From assembly GCA_017404985.1 (NCBI GenBank), contig JAFRBK010000033.1:24233-88232 (forward strand): 64,000 bases of DNA, given 5' to 3'. The translations under genes were made by a program, and so were the position numbers. The notes below the pieces were generated by a model, which ran no database searches, was not told the origin of the DNA, and saw only the letters and a list, made by a program, of their open reading frames with translations. Shown here piece after piece: positions 43,576-51,962 of this stretch. This DNA comes from Clostridia bacterium (GTDB lineage: Bacteria > Bacillota > Clostridia > Christensenellales > Aristaeellaceae). Numbering within the stretch: position 1 is the stretch's first letter; each line of letters begins with the position of its first letter.

Positions 43576-44727
43576 TTATCTTCTCGTATACTTCTTCAGC
43601 ATTTCCCAGTGGAACGCGACCCGCTCCGCCGTATACCGGATCTCTTCCTCCGTGGTATCCGGGCTCAGGCTGAAGCGCAGGGAGCAGTCGGCGGTTTCCT
43701 GCCGGATCCCCATGGCCTTCAGCACCGGGGAAATCTTCTGCTTCCGGCTGGCACAGGCGCTGCCCGCGGAGACGCAGATTCCGTCCCCTTCCAGTGCGAA
43801 GAGCATAGTCTGGCTGCGCACCGGCGGAAAGGCCGCATTCAGGATGTGCGGCGCGCAGGCGGCAGGAATACCGGTCGGGCTGTTCACCGCCGTGGCGGAA
43901 ACCCGCTCCTTCAGCAGCTTCTCCAGCAGCTCCCGCAGGGCCGCCATCCGCGCATTTGCGTCGGCGGGATAGGTTTTCACGGCTTCTCCCAGGGCCAGGA
44001 TGCCGAAGGTGTTCTCCGTGCCGGACCGGAGGTTTTCCTCCTGCCCTCCGCCGAACTGAAGCGGGCGGATCCGCCAGTTCTTTTTCAGAATCAGGGCGCC
44101 GGTTCCCTTCAGCCCCTGAATCTTATGGGCGGACAGGGCATAGCTCTGGGCACCGGTTTCCTTCATGGAAAAGGGCACCCGCAGAAACCCCTGGACGCCA
44201 TCCACGTGGATCCCGGCACCGGGGCATTTCCTGTCCCTCATTTCCGAGATTACCTTCAGCGGCTCAATGGCGCCGGTTTCATTATTAACCTGCATGACGG
44301 AAATCAGATGGACATCCTCATCCAGCATGTTTTCCAGCCGGTTCAGATCCACGGACCCTTCCGGGCCCGCCGGGATTTCCTCCACGGTATGGCCCAGTGC
44401 TTCCAGGGCTTCCCGGCAGGCTGACACAGCCGGATGCTCCACGGAGGAAATCAGCACACGGCCCGGCTGCCGAACCGTTTTCATATGGCCGATCAAAGCC
44501 AGGTTGTCCGCCTCTGTTCCGCCGGAGGTAAAAATGATACGCTCCCCAGCCGCGCCCGCGGCTTTCAGGCACAGGGCCCGGACTTCGTCCATTTCCTTCT
44601 GGACGTCCATGGCGGGCTTGTATAAAGCGGATGGATTATACCATCCGCTTTGCATATGGCGGCATACGGTTTCCCGCACCGGTTCCGAAGGCCTGGTCGT
44701 AGCGCTGTTGTCCAGATATACCGTCAT
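43576..44727 (-). CDS. Cysteine desulfurase (NifS/IscS-like), ThiI partner
   Basis: 383 residues, PLP-dependent class V fold. Visible are YLDNSATTRP at the N-terminus, TSGGTEADN, the PLP Lys in LSAHKIQGLKG, and the mobile catalytic Cys in SAGSACASRKQK. The location immediately before thiI matches the NifZ/ThiI sulfur-transfer pair of Bacillus. It follows DUF6106 by 3 bp, with GGAGTAAAGC as ribosome site. Confidence 0.94.
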   Translation of the reverse strand: MTVYLDNSATTRPSEPVRETVCRHMQSGWYNPSALYKPAMDVQKEMDEVRALCLKAAGAAGERIIFTSGGTEADNLALIGHMKTVRQPGRVLISSVEHPAVSACREALEALGHTVEEIPAGPEGSVDLNRLENMLDEDVHLISVMQVNNETGAIEPLKVISEMRDRKCPGAGIHVDGVQGFLRVPFSMKETGAQSYALSAHKIQGLKGTGALILKKNWRIRPLQFGGGQEENLRSGTENTFGILALGEAVKTYPADANARMAALRELLEKLLKERVSATAVNSPTGIPAACAPHILNAAFPPVRSQTMLFALEGDGICVSAGSACASRKQKISPVLKAMGIRQETADCSLRFSLSPDTTEEEIRYTAERVAFHWEMLKKYTRR

Positions 44728-44730
44728 GCT

Positions 44731-45270
44731 TTACTCCTGATACGCGCCGCGGGGCAGATACTGCTTGATATAGCCGACCATTTCCTCGCTGGGCTCCAGA
44801 ATGATCATCTTCTTGTCGTTTTCCTTAGTAAAATAGAAGTAGTAAAGCTCGGAGTCCCGGTTCAGGAACCAGTTCATCCGCTTGATGCCGGGCATGTTCA
44901 GGTAGCGCTGGAAGGACGGGGACGTCACCTTGCCGAAGGCTTCCACGTTCCGCACGTTCAGGCTGCCGAGGGACTTCCGCTTCTTGTTGTTGTACACTTC
45001 CGCGAAATCCAGCGCCCCGTTGGTAAAGGTGTATTCATATTCCGTCAGAATCCGGTCATGGAAGAAGTAAGTATATGCCGCGATCCCGCCGGTCAGCACG
45101 ATGAAGACAACCGTCATCCAGTTGAAATTGGTCGTCAGGGTGCCGAACATCATCGCCGCGAACAGCGCCCCGACAATGATGACCACCCAGCTGAAATAAT
45201 ACAGGATCCGGTTCAGGGTATTGTTCCGTTTTACGACAACCTCTTCCATAAAGTGATCCATGAAGGCCAT
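44731..45270 (-). CDS. DUF6106-type membrane protein
   Basis: 179 residues from ATG 45270 (GGGAGGA site). Two adjacent hydrophobic helices at about 24-67 (ILYYFSWVVIIVGALFAA; WMTVVFIVLTGGIAAYTYFF), then a soluble PH-like domain (YEYTFTNGALDFAEVYNNKKRK, about 80-175). The family is known only by its conserved position in Clostridia. Function unknown; it is in an operon with ispA and the desulfurase. Confidence 0.7.
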   Translation of the reverse strand: MAFMDHFMEEVVVKRNNTLNRILYYFSWVVIIVGALFAAMMFGTLTTNFNWMTVVFIVLTGGIAAYTYFFHDRILTEYEYTFTNGALDFAEVYNNKKRKSLGSLNVRNVEAFGKVTSPSFQRYLNMPGIKRMNWFLNRDSELYYFYFTKENDKKMIILEPSEEMVGYIKQYLPRGAYQE

Positions 45271-45287
45271 ATGCTTATCCTCCCGAT

Positions 45288-46163
45288 TCAATATTTTCTG
45301 TCCAGCAGGCTTCCGGCCAGTTCCCGGTGAATGCTCAGCTCCCAGGGCAGCCGGTCCAGCGCTTCGCAGGCGAGCCGGATTTCCCTTTCAGCATCCTCCC
45401 GGGTTTTTTCAACGCCTTTCAGGGCGACCCAGGTCATCTTATGCTGCTCCGCATCCATGCCCGTATTCTTGCCCATCAGCGCCGCGTCGCCGTCCACGTC
45501 CAGCAGGTCATCCGTCATCTGGAAAGCCAGCCCGTAATGGCAGGCAAACTGCCGTCCGGCTTCAACCAGCTCCGGTTCCGCCCCGGCCAGGATGAGCCCC
45601 GCTTCCACGGCCGCCTCCAGCAGATCCGCGGTTTTATGCAGGTGAATGTATGTCAGCAGTTCCTCGTCCGGCTCCTGGTTTTCCGAAGCCACATCCAGGC
45701 TCTGGCCGCCAATCATGCCCGAAACCCCGGCGTGCCGCATAATGCAGGCCATGGCCTTCGTTCCCCGCAGGTCGTTCATGCCCGACGCGGCCCGGGCCAT
45801 CACCTCCGCAGCGGTGTTCAGCAGCCCGTCCCCGGCCAGAATGGCCCCGGCTTCGCCGAAAACCATGTGGTTCGTTGGCTTTCCCCGGCGCAGTTCATCG
45901 TTATCCAGCGCCGGCAGATCGTCGTGAATCAGGCTGTAGGTATGGATCATCTCCAGGGCGCAGGCAAAGGCCATGGCTTCTTCCGGATCGCCTCCCGCCG
46001 CTTCACAGCTGGCCAGCAGCAACACTGGACGCAAGCGCTTTCCGCCCGCGGAGAGGCTGTATGCCATGGATTCCTCCAGCTTTTCCGGCATAGGGCCCGC
46101 GGAATGAAGCGCCGGCAGGAGGGCCTTGTTCACCGCGTCCTTGTATTCTTCAAAGCGTTTCAT
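45288..46163 (-). CDS. ispA: Farnesyl/geranyl diphosphate synthase
   Basis: 291 residues. The first Asp-rich motif is DDLPALDNDELRRG and the second is MTDDLLDVDGD, both complete, with GGKRLRPVLLLAS upstream. It condenses isopentenyl diphosphate with allylic diphosphates to C15/C20 prenyl chains. It overlaps xseB by 14 bp, the usual arrangement in Firmicutes. Confidence 0.95.
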   Translation of the reverse strand: MKRFEEYKDAVNKALLPALHSAGPMPEKLEESMAYSLSAGGKRLRPVLLLASCEAAGGDPEEAMAFACALEMIHTYSLIHDDLPALDNDELRRGKPTNHMVFGEAGAILAGDGLLNTAAEVMARAASGMNDLRGTKAMACIMRHAGVSGMIGGQSLDVASENQEPDEELLTYIHLHKTADLLEAAVEAGLILAGAEPELVEAGRQFACHYGLAFQMTDDLLDVDGDAALMGKNTGMDAEQHKMTWVALKGVEKTREDAEREIRLACEALDRLPWELSIHRELAGSLLDRKY

Positions 46164-46392
46164 TGCCTTCCTCCACGGCCAGTTCCTCCGGCTGTCCGTC
46201 CTTTCCGTTCATCAGAACGGTCAGGCGTCGGCTCATGCCATTCAGTTCCTCGTCCAGGGCATTCAGCTGCTTCATGCCTTCCTCGTACTGCCGGACGGAT
46301 TCCTCCAGGGGAATGGTGCCCGCCTCAATCCTGGCAATGATCTCCTGCACATCCTGAAGCTTTTCCTCAAAGCTCCGTTTGTCTTCGCTCAT
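46150..46392 (-). CDS. xseB: Exodeoxyribonuclease VII small subunit
   Basis: 80 residues. It has the family pattern SFEEKLQDVQEIIARIEAGTIPLEESVRQYEEGMKQL (quoted in pieces: SFEEKLQDVQEIIARIE, IPLEESVRQYEEG). It binds the XseA C-terminal helices to make the single-strand DNA exonuclease. The ATG overlaps the xseA stop (ATGA). Confidence 0.95.
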   Translation of the reverse strand: MSEDKRSFEEKLQDVQEIIARIEAGTIPLEESVRQYEEGMKQLNALDEELNGMSRRLTVLMNGKDGQPEELAVEEGNETL

Positions 46393-47663
46393 GCATCTTC
46401 TTCCTTTCCGGCTACCGGGACAATCCCATCCGCGAAGCGGATTCTCAATTTTCCCTCCGCCGCGGCTTCCGCCGCTGTTTTCAGCATACGGCCGTCCCGG
46501 GAATAAACCAGCGCATATCCCCGCCCCAGCACATCGAGCGGATTCAGGGCCTTCAGGCGTTCCCGGCAGAGCGCTGCCCTGGCCTTTTCCTTTTCAAGCC
46601 GCCTTTCCGCAGCGGTTTCCAGGCGGTTCCGGCTGTCCCTGAGCGCGTTTACACTGCTCTCCATCCTCCGGGCCGCGATGCTTTTCAGCTTTTCCCGGGC
46701 CAGGGCGGTTCGATGGAGCAGACCCGCGATCCGTTTGTCCGGGCTCAGGGCGCCCAGGCGTGCGCGGACTTCCGCAGCCTTCCTTTCCGCTTCCCGCAGC
46801 CGGCTTTCCCCGGCCCGGTGCAGACCCATCCGGACCAGGTGGATCCGCTGCGCCAGCTCCTTCCGGTCGGGAAAAACGATCTCCGCCGCGTTGCTGGGCG
46901 TAGCGGCACGCACATCCGCCGCCAGGTCGCAGATGGAAACGTCCACCTCATGCCCGACGCCGGACACCACCGGCACCCGGCTTTCCGCCACGGCCCTGGC
47001 AACGATCTCTTCATTGAAGCACCACAGGTCCTCCGCCGAGCCGCCGCCCCGCGCAACGATGATCACATCCGCATCGGTAAACAGCTGGGCTCTCCGGATT
47101 CCGGCCGCGATTTCCTCAGCGGCCCCGGCGCCCTGAACCGTTGCAGGAACCACGACAATCGGAATCGCCGGATTCCGGGCGCCCGACACGTTCAGAATAT
47201 CATGAATGGCAGCGCCGCTCCGCGAGGTGACCACCGCTACCTTCCGGGGAACGAGAGGCAACGGCCGTTTCCTCCGCTGGTCAAACAGCCCCTCCGCATT
47301 GAGCTTCCTTTTCAGTTCCTCAAAGCGCTGGTGCAGGTCGCCGGTCCCGGCACTCCGCATGCCCGTCACATACAACTGGCACGCACCGCTTCGGGCGTAG
47401 ACCTTCACATAGCCCGTCACCACCACAGAGTCCCCGTCCTTCGGTTTCAGCAGGCTCCTCAGGTTATTCTGGCGGAACATGACACAGTTGACCGCCGCCT
47501 CGGCGTCCTTCAGGGCAAAATACCAATGGCCGGAAGCCAGATGGTGCTTGAAGCCGCTGACCTCGCCCCTGACGGTTACATCCTGCAGCCGAGGATCCCG
47601 GCGGATCGCTTCGTCCACTGCCAGGTTCAGCTCGGATACCGTCATTTCAGCCGCGCGCAGCAA
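46389..47663 (-). CDS. xseA: Exodeoxyribonuclease VII large subunit
   Basis: 424 residues if started at TTG 47663, which has AGGAAG about 8 bp upstream; the first ATG (47645) has no ribosome site. An N-terminal OB-fold ([23 protein letters not shown], shortened to GEVSGFKHH...GHWYF) is followed by the catalytic domain with [19 protein letters not shown] and [13 protein letters not shown], then a long helical region that binds XseB. It overlaps the end of folD by 17 bp. Confidence 0.94.
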   Translation of the reverse strand: MLRAAEMTVSELNLAVDEAIRRDPRLQDVTVRGEVSGFKHHLASGHWYFALKDAEAAVNCVMFRQNNLRSLLKPKDGDSVVVTGYVKVYARSGACQLYVTGMRSAGTGDLHQRFEELKRKLNAEGLFDQRRKRPLPLVPRKVAVVTSRSGAAIHDILNVSGARNPAIPIVVVPATVQGAGAAEEIAAGIRRAQLFTDADVIIVARGGGSAEDLWCFNEEIVARAVAESRVPVVSGVGHEVDVSICDLAADVRAATPSNAAEIVFPDRKELAQRIHLVRMGLHRAGESRLREAERKAAEVRARLGALSPDKRIAGLLHRTALAREKLKSIAARRMESSVNALRDSRNRLETAAERRLEKEKARAALCRERLKALNPLDVLGRGYALVYSRDGRMLKTAAEAAAEGKLRIRFADGIVPVAGKEEDA

Positions 47664-48510
47664 GCTCTCTCTTCCTTTCGGCTGCCTCCACGGTATTGTC
47701 CAGCAGCATGGTAATTGTCATTTTTCCTACGCCGCCCGGAACCGGGGTAATCCAGCCAGCCACTTCCTTCACGCCGTCGAAATCCACATCGCCGAGGACC
47801 TTTCCGTCCACCCGGTTGATCCCGACATCGATCACAATGGCCCCGGGCTTCACCATATCAGGCGTCACAAACCCGGCCTTCCCGACAGCGGCCACCAGGA
47901 TGTCCGCCCGGCGGGTATGCTCCGCCAGGTTTTTCGTCCGGCTGTGGCAGATGGTCACCGTGCAGTTTTCCCGCAGAAGCAGCATGGCCATCGGTTTTCC
48001 GACGATATTGCTGCGCCCGATGACCACCGCTTCCTTCCCGCTCAGGTCCAGTCCGGTGGTTTTGATCATATGCAGCGCGCCCTTAGGTGTGCAGGCGACA
48101 ACGCCTTTCACACCGGACATCATCCGCCCGGCGTTGATCATGTGGAATCCATCCACATCCTTCTCGGGCAGAATCCGGGCCAGGGCAGCTTCCTCATCCA
48201 GGTGGCCCGGCAACGGCAGCTGCACCAGGATCCCGTGGATCCTGTCATCCCGGTTCAGCCTGTCAATCTCCTTCTCCAGGGCTTCCTGGGTTGTTTCCGC
48301 CGGCAGCCGGACCGTTTCGCTCAGGATTCCGACTTCCTCACAGCCTTTTCCCTTGTTTCGGACATAAATTTCACTGGCCGGATCATCTCCGACCAGAATC
48401 ACGGCAAGGCCGGGCCGGATCCCGGCCTCCTTCAGTTTTTCCACCCGCCGGGCAATGCCGCTCCGCAGGTCCTCCGACATGGCTTTCCCGTCCAGTATGG
48501 CTGCTGCCAT
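47647..48510 (-). CDS. folD: Bifunctional methylene-THF dehydrogenase / methenyl-THF cyclohydrolase
   Basis: 287 residues. It carries the [11 protein letters not shown]-like [19 protein letters not shown] with the active-site Tyr/Lys, [12 protein letters not shown], the NADP site [17 protein letters not shown] and the C-terminal [12 protein letters not shown]. It supplies 10-formyl-THF. Downstream of the TsaD-like gene by 13 bp and upstream of xseAB, a standard Firmicute order. Confidence 0.97.
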   Translation of the reverse strand: MAAAILDGKAMSEDLRSGIARRVEKLKEAGIRPGLAVILVGDDPASEIYVRNKGKGCEEVGILSETVRLPAETTQEALEKEIDRLNRDDRIHGILVQLPLPGHLDEEAALARILPEKDVDGFHMINAGRMMSGVKGVVACTPKGALHMIKTTGLDLSGKEAVVIGRSNIVGKPMAMLLLRENCTVTICHSRTKNLAEHTRRADILVAAVGKAGFVTPDMVKPGAIVIDVGINRVDGKVLGDVDFDGVKEVAGWITPVPGGVGKMTITMLLDNTVEAAERKRELAARG

Positions 48511-48523
48511 GGTTGTATCCTCC

Positions 48524-49483
48524 TCAGTGTCCGCGTTTCCATTCCTGCCATCCGATCAGGGCAACGCCGACCGCGTTGTCCCCGCTCAGTTCCCTGTCCC
48601 CGAAAACCGGATCAGGCGTTTCACGCGATTTCGCGCATCGTTCTTTCAGCATCCTCCGGAACAGGTCTGACCCGGCCACGCCGCCGGTCACCAGCACATC
48701 CCTGAGCCCGGTTTTCCGGCTCCCTGCTCCGATCATCCGGCAGAGTGTGCGGGCCAGGACATCATAGATTTCCCGGGCACAGTCTGCCCGGGAAACGGTT
48801 CCTTCCATGATCCACCGCTGGGCCTGGCTCTCGGCACCGCTGAAGTGGCAGTTCAGGCCGCCCGCCTCCAGACTTGCGCCCAACCGTCCTTCACTTTTGC
48901 CGTTCAGGGCCAGCTGCTCCAGTTCCGGCCCTGCCGGAAAGGAAAAGCCCAGCGCCACGCCCACCCGGTCCACCAGCTGCCCCGCGTGCAGGTCCAGGCT
49001 GGTTCCGACCCGATCGATCCGGTCCGGCCTCACGGCCAGCAGGTCCGTTGTTCCCCCGGACAGGTGGACCGCCAGGTATTCGCTACGCCCTTCCAGGATG
49101 GTTCCCCGCGCGGCAGCTGCCAGATGCCCCCGCTGATGCGTCGTCCTGTAAAGCGGAACATCCAGAATCCCGGCCAGCAGCGATGCCGCGGTCAACCCCG
49201 CCTGGAATACCGGCATGTAGGAGTCTTCTCCGTCCCTGGGCCGGTCACTGGCAGCGACCGCAACAATCCGGATCCCAGCCCGCTTCAGCTGCCGCAGCTT
49301 TTCCTCCGCGAAAGGCATCGCCCGCAGATGGGCAAACACCGCGTCGCTCTGCCGCAGCCCTCGCTCTCCCTGCTTCACCGGCAGCAGTTCCCGCAGGTTC
49401 ATCAGGATTTCTCCCTCCGGGCCCACCGCTGCGATGGAAGTGCGGTAGTTGCTGGTATCCAGCCCGAGAACAGCCTCGGTCAT
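48524..49483 (-). CDS. TsaD/Kae1-family (peptidase M22-like) paralogue
   Basis: 319 residues. The N-terminal ASKHA start [14 protein letters not shown], metal-type HQRGH (His-x3-His), phosphate motif LSGGTTDLL, and [14 protein letters not shown] near the end match the TsaD family. Overall it is shorter and more divergent than the essential t6A synthase. This branch sits between nusB and folD in many Clostridia and is annotated as O-sialoglycoprotein endopeptidase by inheritance. Its real role is unknown. ATGA overlap with nusB. Confidence 0.8.
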   Translation of the reverse strand: MTEAVLGLDTSNYRTSIAAVGPEGEILMNLRELLPVKQGERGLRQSDAVFAHLRAMPFAEEKLRQLKRAGIRIVAVAASDRPRDGEDSYMPVFQAGLTAASLLAGILDVPLYRTTHQRGHLAAAARGTILEGRSEYLAVHLSGGTTDLLAVRPDRIDRVGTSLDLHAGQLVDRVGVALGFSFPAGPELEQLALNGKSEGRLGASLEAGGLNCHFSGAESQAQRWIMEGTVSRADCAREIYDVLARTLCRMIGAGSRKTGLRDVLVTGGVAGSDLFRRMLKERCAKSRETPDPVFGDRELSGDNAVGVALIGWQEWKRGH

Positions 49484-49932
49484 TTTCCTGCCTCTTTTTT
49501 CCGGACGATCGTGCCGAGAATGCCGTTTACAAAGGATTTGTCATCCGGATCGGAATACTGTTCGATCAGCTCCAGCGCTTCGGAAACCGCCACGTTATCC
49601 GGAATCTCCTCAGCGTAATCAATTTCCCATACCGCAAGCCGGAGAATTGTCAGGTCCACCAGGCTCATCCGGTCCAGCGTCCAGCCGACGGCGGTTTCCG
49701 CTATTTTCGCGTCAATCTCCGCCTGATGGGCCACGACGCCGTCAAAAGCGCTGGAAATATACTGCCGGTCGTCGTCCTCCGGCTCGTTTTCGCCGACTTT
49801 CCCGGAACCGGGCATCGGCATTTCCCGCAGCTCGTCATACACCATGCGGAGGGTATCTTCCCCGCCCTGGCCGCCTGCGGTTTTCTCATAAATCAGCTGC
49901 ATGGCCGCAGCCCGTGCTGTCGTTCGCGACAT
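49480..49932 (-). CDS. nusB: Transcription antitermination factor NusB
   Basis: 150 residues, all helical. RTTARAAAMQLIYEK start, WTLDRMSLVDLTILRLAVWEI and the C-terminal NVAVSEALELIEQYSDPDDKSFVNGILG are the family signature (given in part: RMSLVDLTILRLA; DDKSFVNGIL). It contains a slightly long acidic insertion (ENEPEDDDRQ, about 48-58). It binds boxA with NusE in rRNA operons. Confidence 0.95.
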   Translation of the reverse strand: MSRTTARAAAMQLIYEKTAGGQGGEDTLRMVYDELREMPMPGSGKVGENEPEDDDRQYISSAFDGVVAHQAEIDAKIAETAVGWTLDRMSLVDLTILRLAVWEIDYAEEIPDNVAVSEALELIEQYSDPDDKSFVNGILGTIVRKKEAGK

Positions 49933-49935
49933 GGC

Positions 49936-50250
49936 TTATTCCTCGTTCTCCCTGCCGGCTGTGCTGGCTGTATTCACTTTATTGGCAGCACTGACATACT
50001 GTTCCTGGCTGCGGGCGATCTCCTGCTTAATGTCGATCGGCTTCTGCTCCTTGGCGGGAATAATCCGGTTCGCCGTATCCTTCAGAAACGCGCCCTTGTT
50101 ATCCACGGACCCGAGGAAGAACCCGATGGCGAAAAGAGCCGCCAGTATCAAGGTCTTCCAGAAACCAATGGTCATCACCAGCACGCCGAGCCCTGCCAGA
50201 ATGAGGCCCAGAATAATGCCAAAACCGGGGGTTCCTTTTTCAAGCTTCAT
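49936..50250 (-). CDS. DUF2273 small membrane protein
   Basis: 104 residues. Two hydrophobic helices (about 9-26 and 30-48) with the GFWKTLILAALFAIGFFLGSV segment (quoted short: WKTLILAALFAIGFF) typical of DUF2273, then a soluble tail. In Firmicutes this protein accompanies AmaP and Asp23 and is thought to belong to the same envelope-stress complex. The start overlaps the amaP stop by 11 bp. Confidence 0.85.
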   Translation of the reverse strand: MKLEKGTPGFGIILGLILAGLGVLVMTIGFWKTLILAALFAIGFFLGSVDNKGAFLKDTANRIIPAKEQKPIDIKQEIARSQEQYVSAANKVNTASTAGRENEE

Positions 50251-51304
50251 GTTCCTGCTCCTTTACAATCTCTTCCGCCTGCTCTGTTGCTTTTTCCTGA
50301 TTCGCCTCCTGGGTTTTCCCGGAATCTTCTCCGCTTTCCGCCGGGCTACCCTCGCCAGTCGCTTCCTCCGGAGGGTTTTCGACGGTTTTCTCCGTCTGCT
50401 TTTCTACAGTTTCCTCCGCCTGCTTTTCCGCCGTTTCCTCCGTGCTGTTTTCCATCTCCGGAGGAACGGGAACAATGCAGGGCTCCGACTTGTTGCTGAA
50501 AAGCCGCTGGTGGATCGGCCTGTCGTCGTCCTCCTCCGGATCGTCCACTACAATTCCGGAATCCTGCATGGAATGGATCGGGCTGACCACCGGTTCCTCC
50601 TGAACCGTGTCCGGTTCGGCATCCTCCGCCGGCCTGGACAGTTCCTCCGGAATGTCCGGTACTTCATCTGCCTGAGCCGGAACCTCGGAAGATTCTGTTT
50701 TCTCCGCCGTGTCTCCGTCCCGCAGAAGGGCGATGCCGGCCGGCGGCTCGATGGCAAAGGGGGCTCCCTTCAGCTCGTCTCCGGTAGCGTCGATCTGCAC
50801 GCGGATATTCCTGACCTCCAGACCGCTGCAAGCCGTCACATACTGCTTAATCTGCTTCTGCAGAGTATCGATGGTCAACGGTATGCTGACGCCTCCGGCC
50901 ACATTGCCGCTGATCCGGATTTCCAGCCCGTCCCGCTGGTTTTCCAGCGTCAGGTCGCGGGCATCCACTTCAGGATGCTGTTCCAGGCATTTCCGCACCA
51001 GGTTTTCCAGGGTTTCCAGCGAGATCTCCAGCTCACCGGTTTCAGTCTTTTGCAAAATATATTTGTCGTTCCTGCCGGGACGGCGGAACAGCATCAGCAC
51101 GCAGTAGCCGCCAAGCGCCAGCAGAATCAGGGCAGTCAGCACAAAAACGATTTTCGCCAGCGTGGACTGTTTGGACAGAATATCGCCGACCATGCCGGCC
51201 ACATCCTGCTGAAAAAGCACCTGCGCAACCAACGCCACGCATCCCGCAATCAACAGCAGGCCGGCAACAAAAACCATAACTCGGTCCAGAATACGGATTT
51301 TCAT
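50240..51304 (-). CDS. amaP: Alkaline-shock membrane anchor AmaP-like protein with long acidic tail
   Basis: 354 residues. Two N-terminal membrane helices (about 8-28 and 50-72) are followed by an AmaP-type alpha/beta domain (about 75-185; KTETGELEISLETLENLVRK, IRVQIDATG) related to Asp23. The last ~165 residues are a low-complexity Glu/Thr/Pro-rich tail with near-repeats of ETAEKQAEETVEKQTEKTVE-type heptads. The tail is longer than in Bacillus or Staphylococcus AmaP. It recruits Asp23 to the membrane. Confidence 0.85.
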   Translation of the reverse strand: MKIRILDRVMVFVAGLLLIAGCVALVAQVLFQQDVAGMVGDILSKQSTLAKIVFVLTALILLALGGYCVLMLFRRPGRNDKYILQKTETGELEISLETLENLVRKCLEQHPEVDARDLTLENQRDGLEIRISGNVAGGVSIPLTIDTLQKQIKQYVTACSGLEVRNIRVQIDATGDELKGAPFAIEPPAGIALLRDGDTAEKTESSEVPAQADEVPDIPEELSRPAEDAEPDTVQEEPVVSPIHSMQDSGIVVDDPEEDDDRPIHQRLFSNKSEPCIVPVPPEMENSTEETAEKQAEETVEKQTEKTVENPPEEATGEGSPAESGEDSGKTQEANQEKATEQAEEIVKEQEHEA

Positions 51305-51343
51305 ATTCTTCGGTCCTCCTGCAGCCGTTCGGTCCCTGAGTGC

Positions 51344-51865
51344 TTATTCCTTCGCCCTGACTTCATTTTCGGCGGGGACTGCTGCCTTGGGAGCATCCGT
51401 TTTTATGTCCTTCGGCGATTCTTCCGCCGGCTCGGTACCGGCTTCCAGCGCGCTCTGTGCACCAGCCTCAAGCGCTTTATTTTCCTTCTCAAAGCTCACA
51501 TTCTGCACATGCACATCCACCCGCACCACATGCAGGCCCGTCATGGACTCGATCGCTTTTCTCACGCTCTCCTGGGCGTCCATGGCGGCGCGCTGGATCG
51601 GCGTCCCGTATTCCACGATCACGTACAGGTCCACAGCCACCTCTTCCGTCCCGACTTCGACCTTGATCCCCCGGGTCACATTCGGCTTCTTGCCTATACC
51701 GGTCCCGGTAGCACTGGTCATGCCCGCAATTCCTTCCACCTCACTGGCCGCAAGCCCCGCGATAATCTGCACAACGTCGCTGGCGTAGGTGATGCTGGAA
51801 CTGGGGGTCATATCGTTGTCCTGTGTCTGGGGCAGCGTATTGATCTCTTTGTTCTGTTTTGCCAT
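51344..51865 (-). CDS. Asp23/Gls24 family envelope stress protein
   Basis: 173 residues from ATG 51865 (AGGAGGTTG site). The Asp23 domain spans about 22-125: ITYASDVVQIIAGLAASEVEGIAGM, GIKVEVGTEEVAVDLYVIVEYG, VQNVSFE (quoted in parts). A disordered Glu/Ala/Pro tail follows. It is the partner of AmaP and DUF2273 encoded downstream. Its own promoter lies inside a palindrome (51914-51954). Confidence 0.9.
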   Translation of the reverse strand: MAKQNKEINTLPQTQDNDMTPSSSITYASDVVQIIAGLAASEVEGIAGMTSATGTGIGKKPNVTRGIKVEVGTEEVAVDLYVIVEYGTPIQRAAMDAQESVRKAIESMTGLHVVRVDVHVQNVSFEKENKALEAGAQSALEAGTEPAEESPKDIKTDAPKAAVPAENEVRAKE

Positions 51866-51913
51866 CTTCTTCAACCTCCTGCTGAATTGGAAGTGTTGCT
51901 GAAACAATGCCTT

Positions 51914-51954
51914 CAGATCTGATTAATTATATCAGATCTGCGCTCACTTGACAA
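51914..51954 (-). promoter_or_regulatory. asp23 promoter inside a perfect palindrome
   Basis: Minus strand TTGTCA (51949-51954), 17 bp, TATAAT (51926-51931). CAGATCTGAT (51914-51923) and ATCAGATCTG (51931-51940) form a perfect 10-bp inverted repeat around the -10 box, which points to a dimeric repressor. It lies immediately downstream of aspS. Confidence 0.7.
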
Positions 51955-51962
51955 TGGATCCG

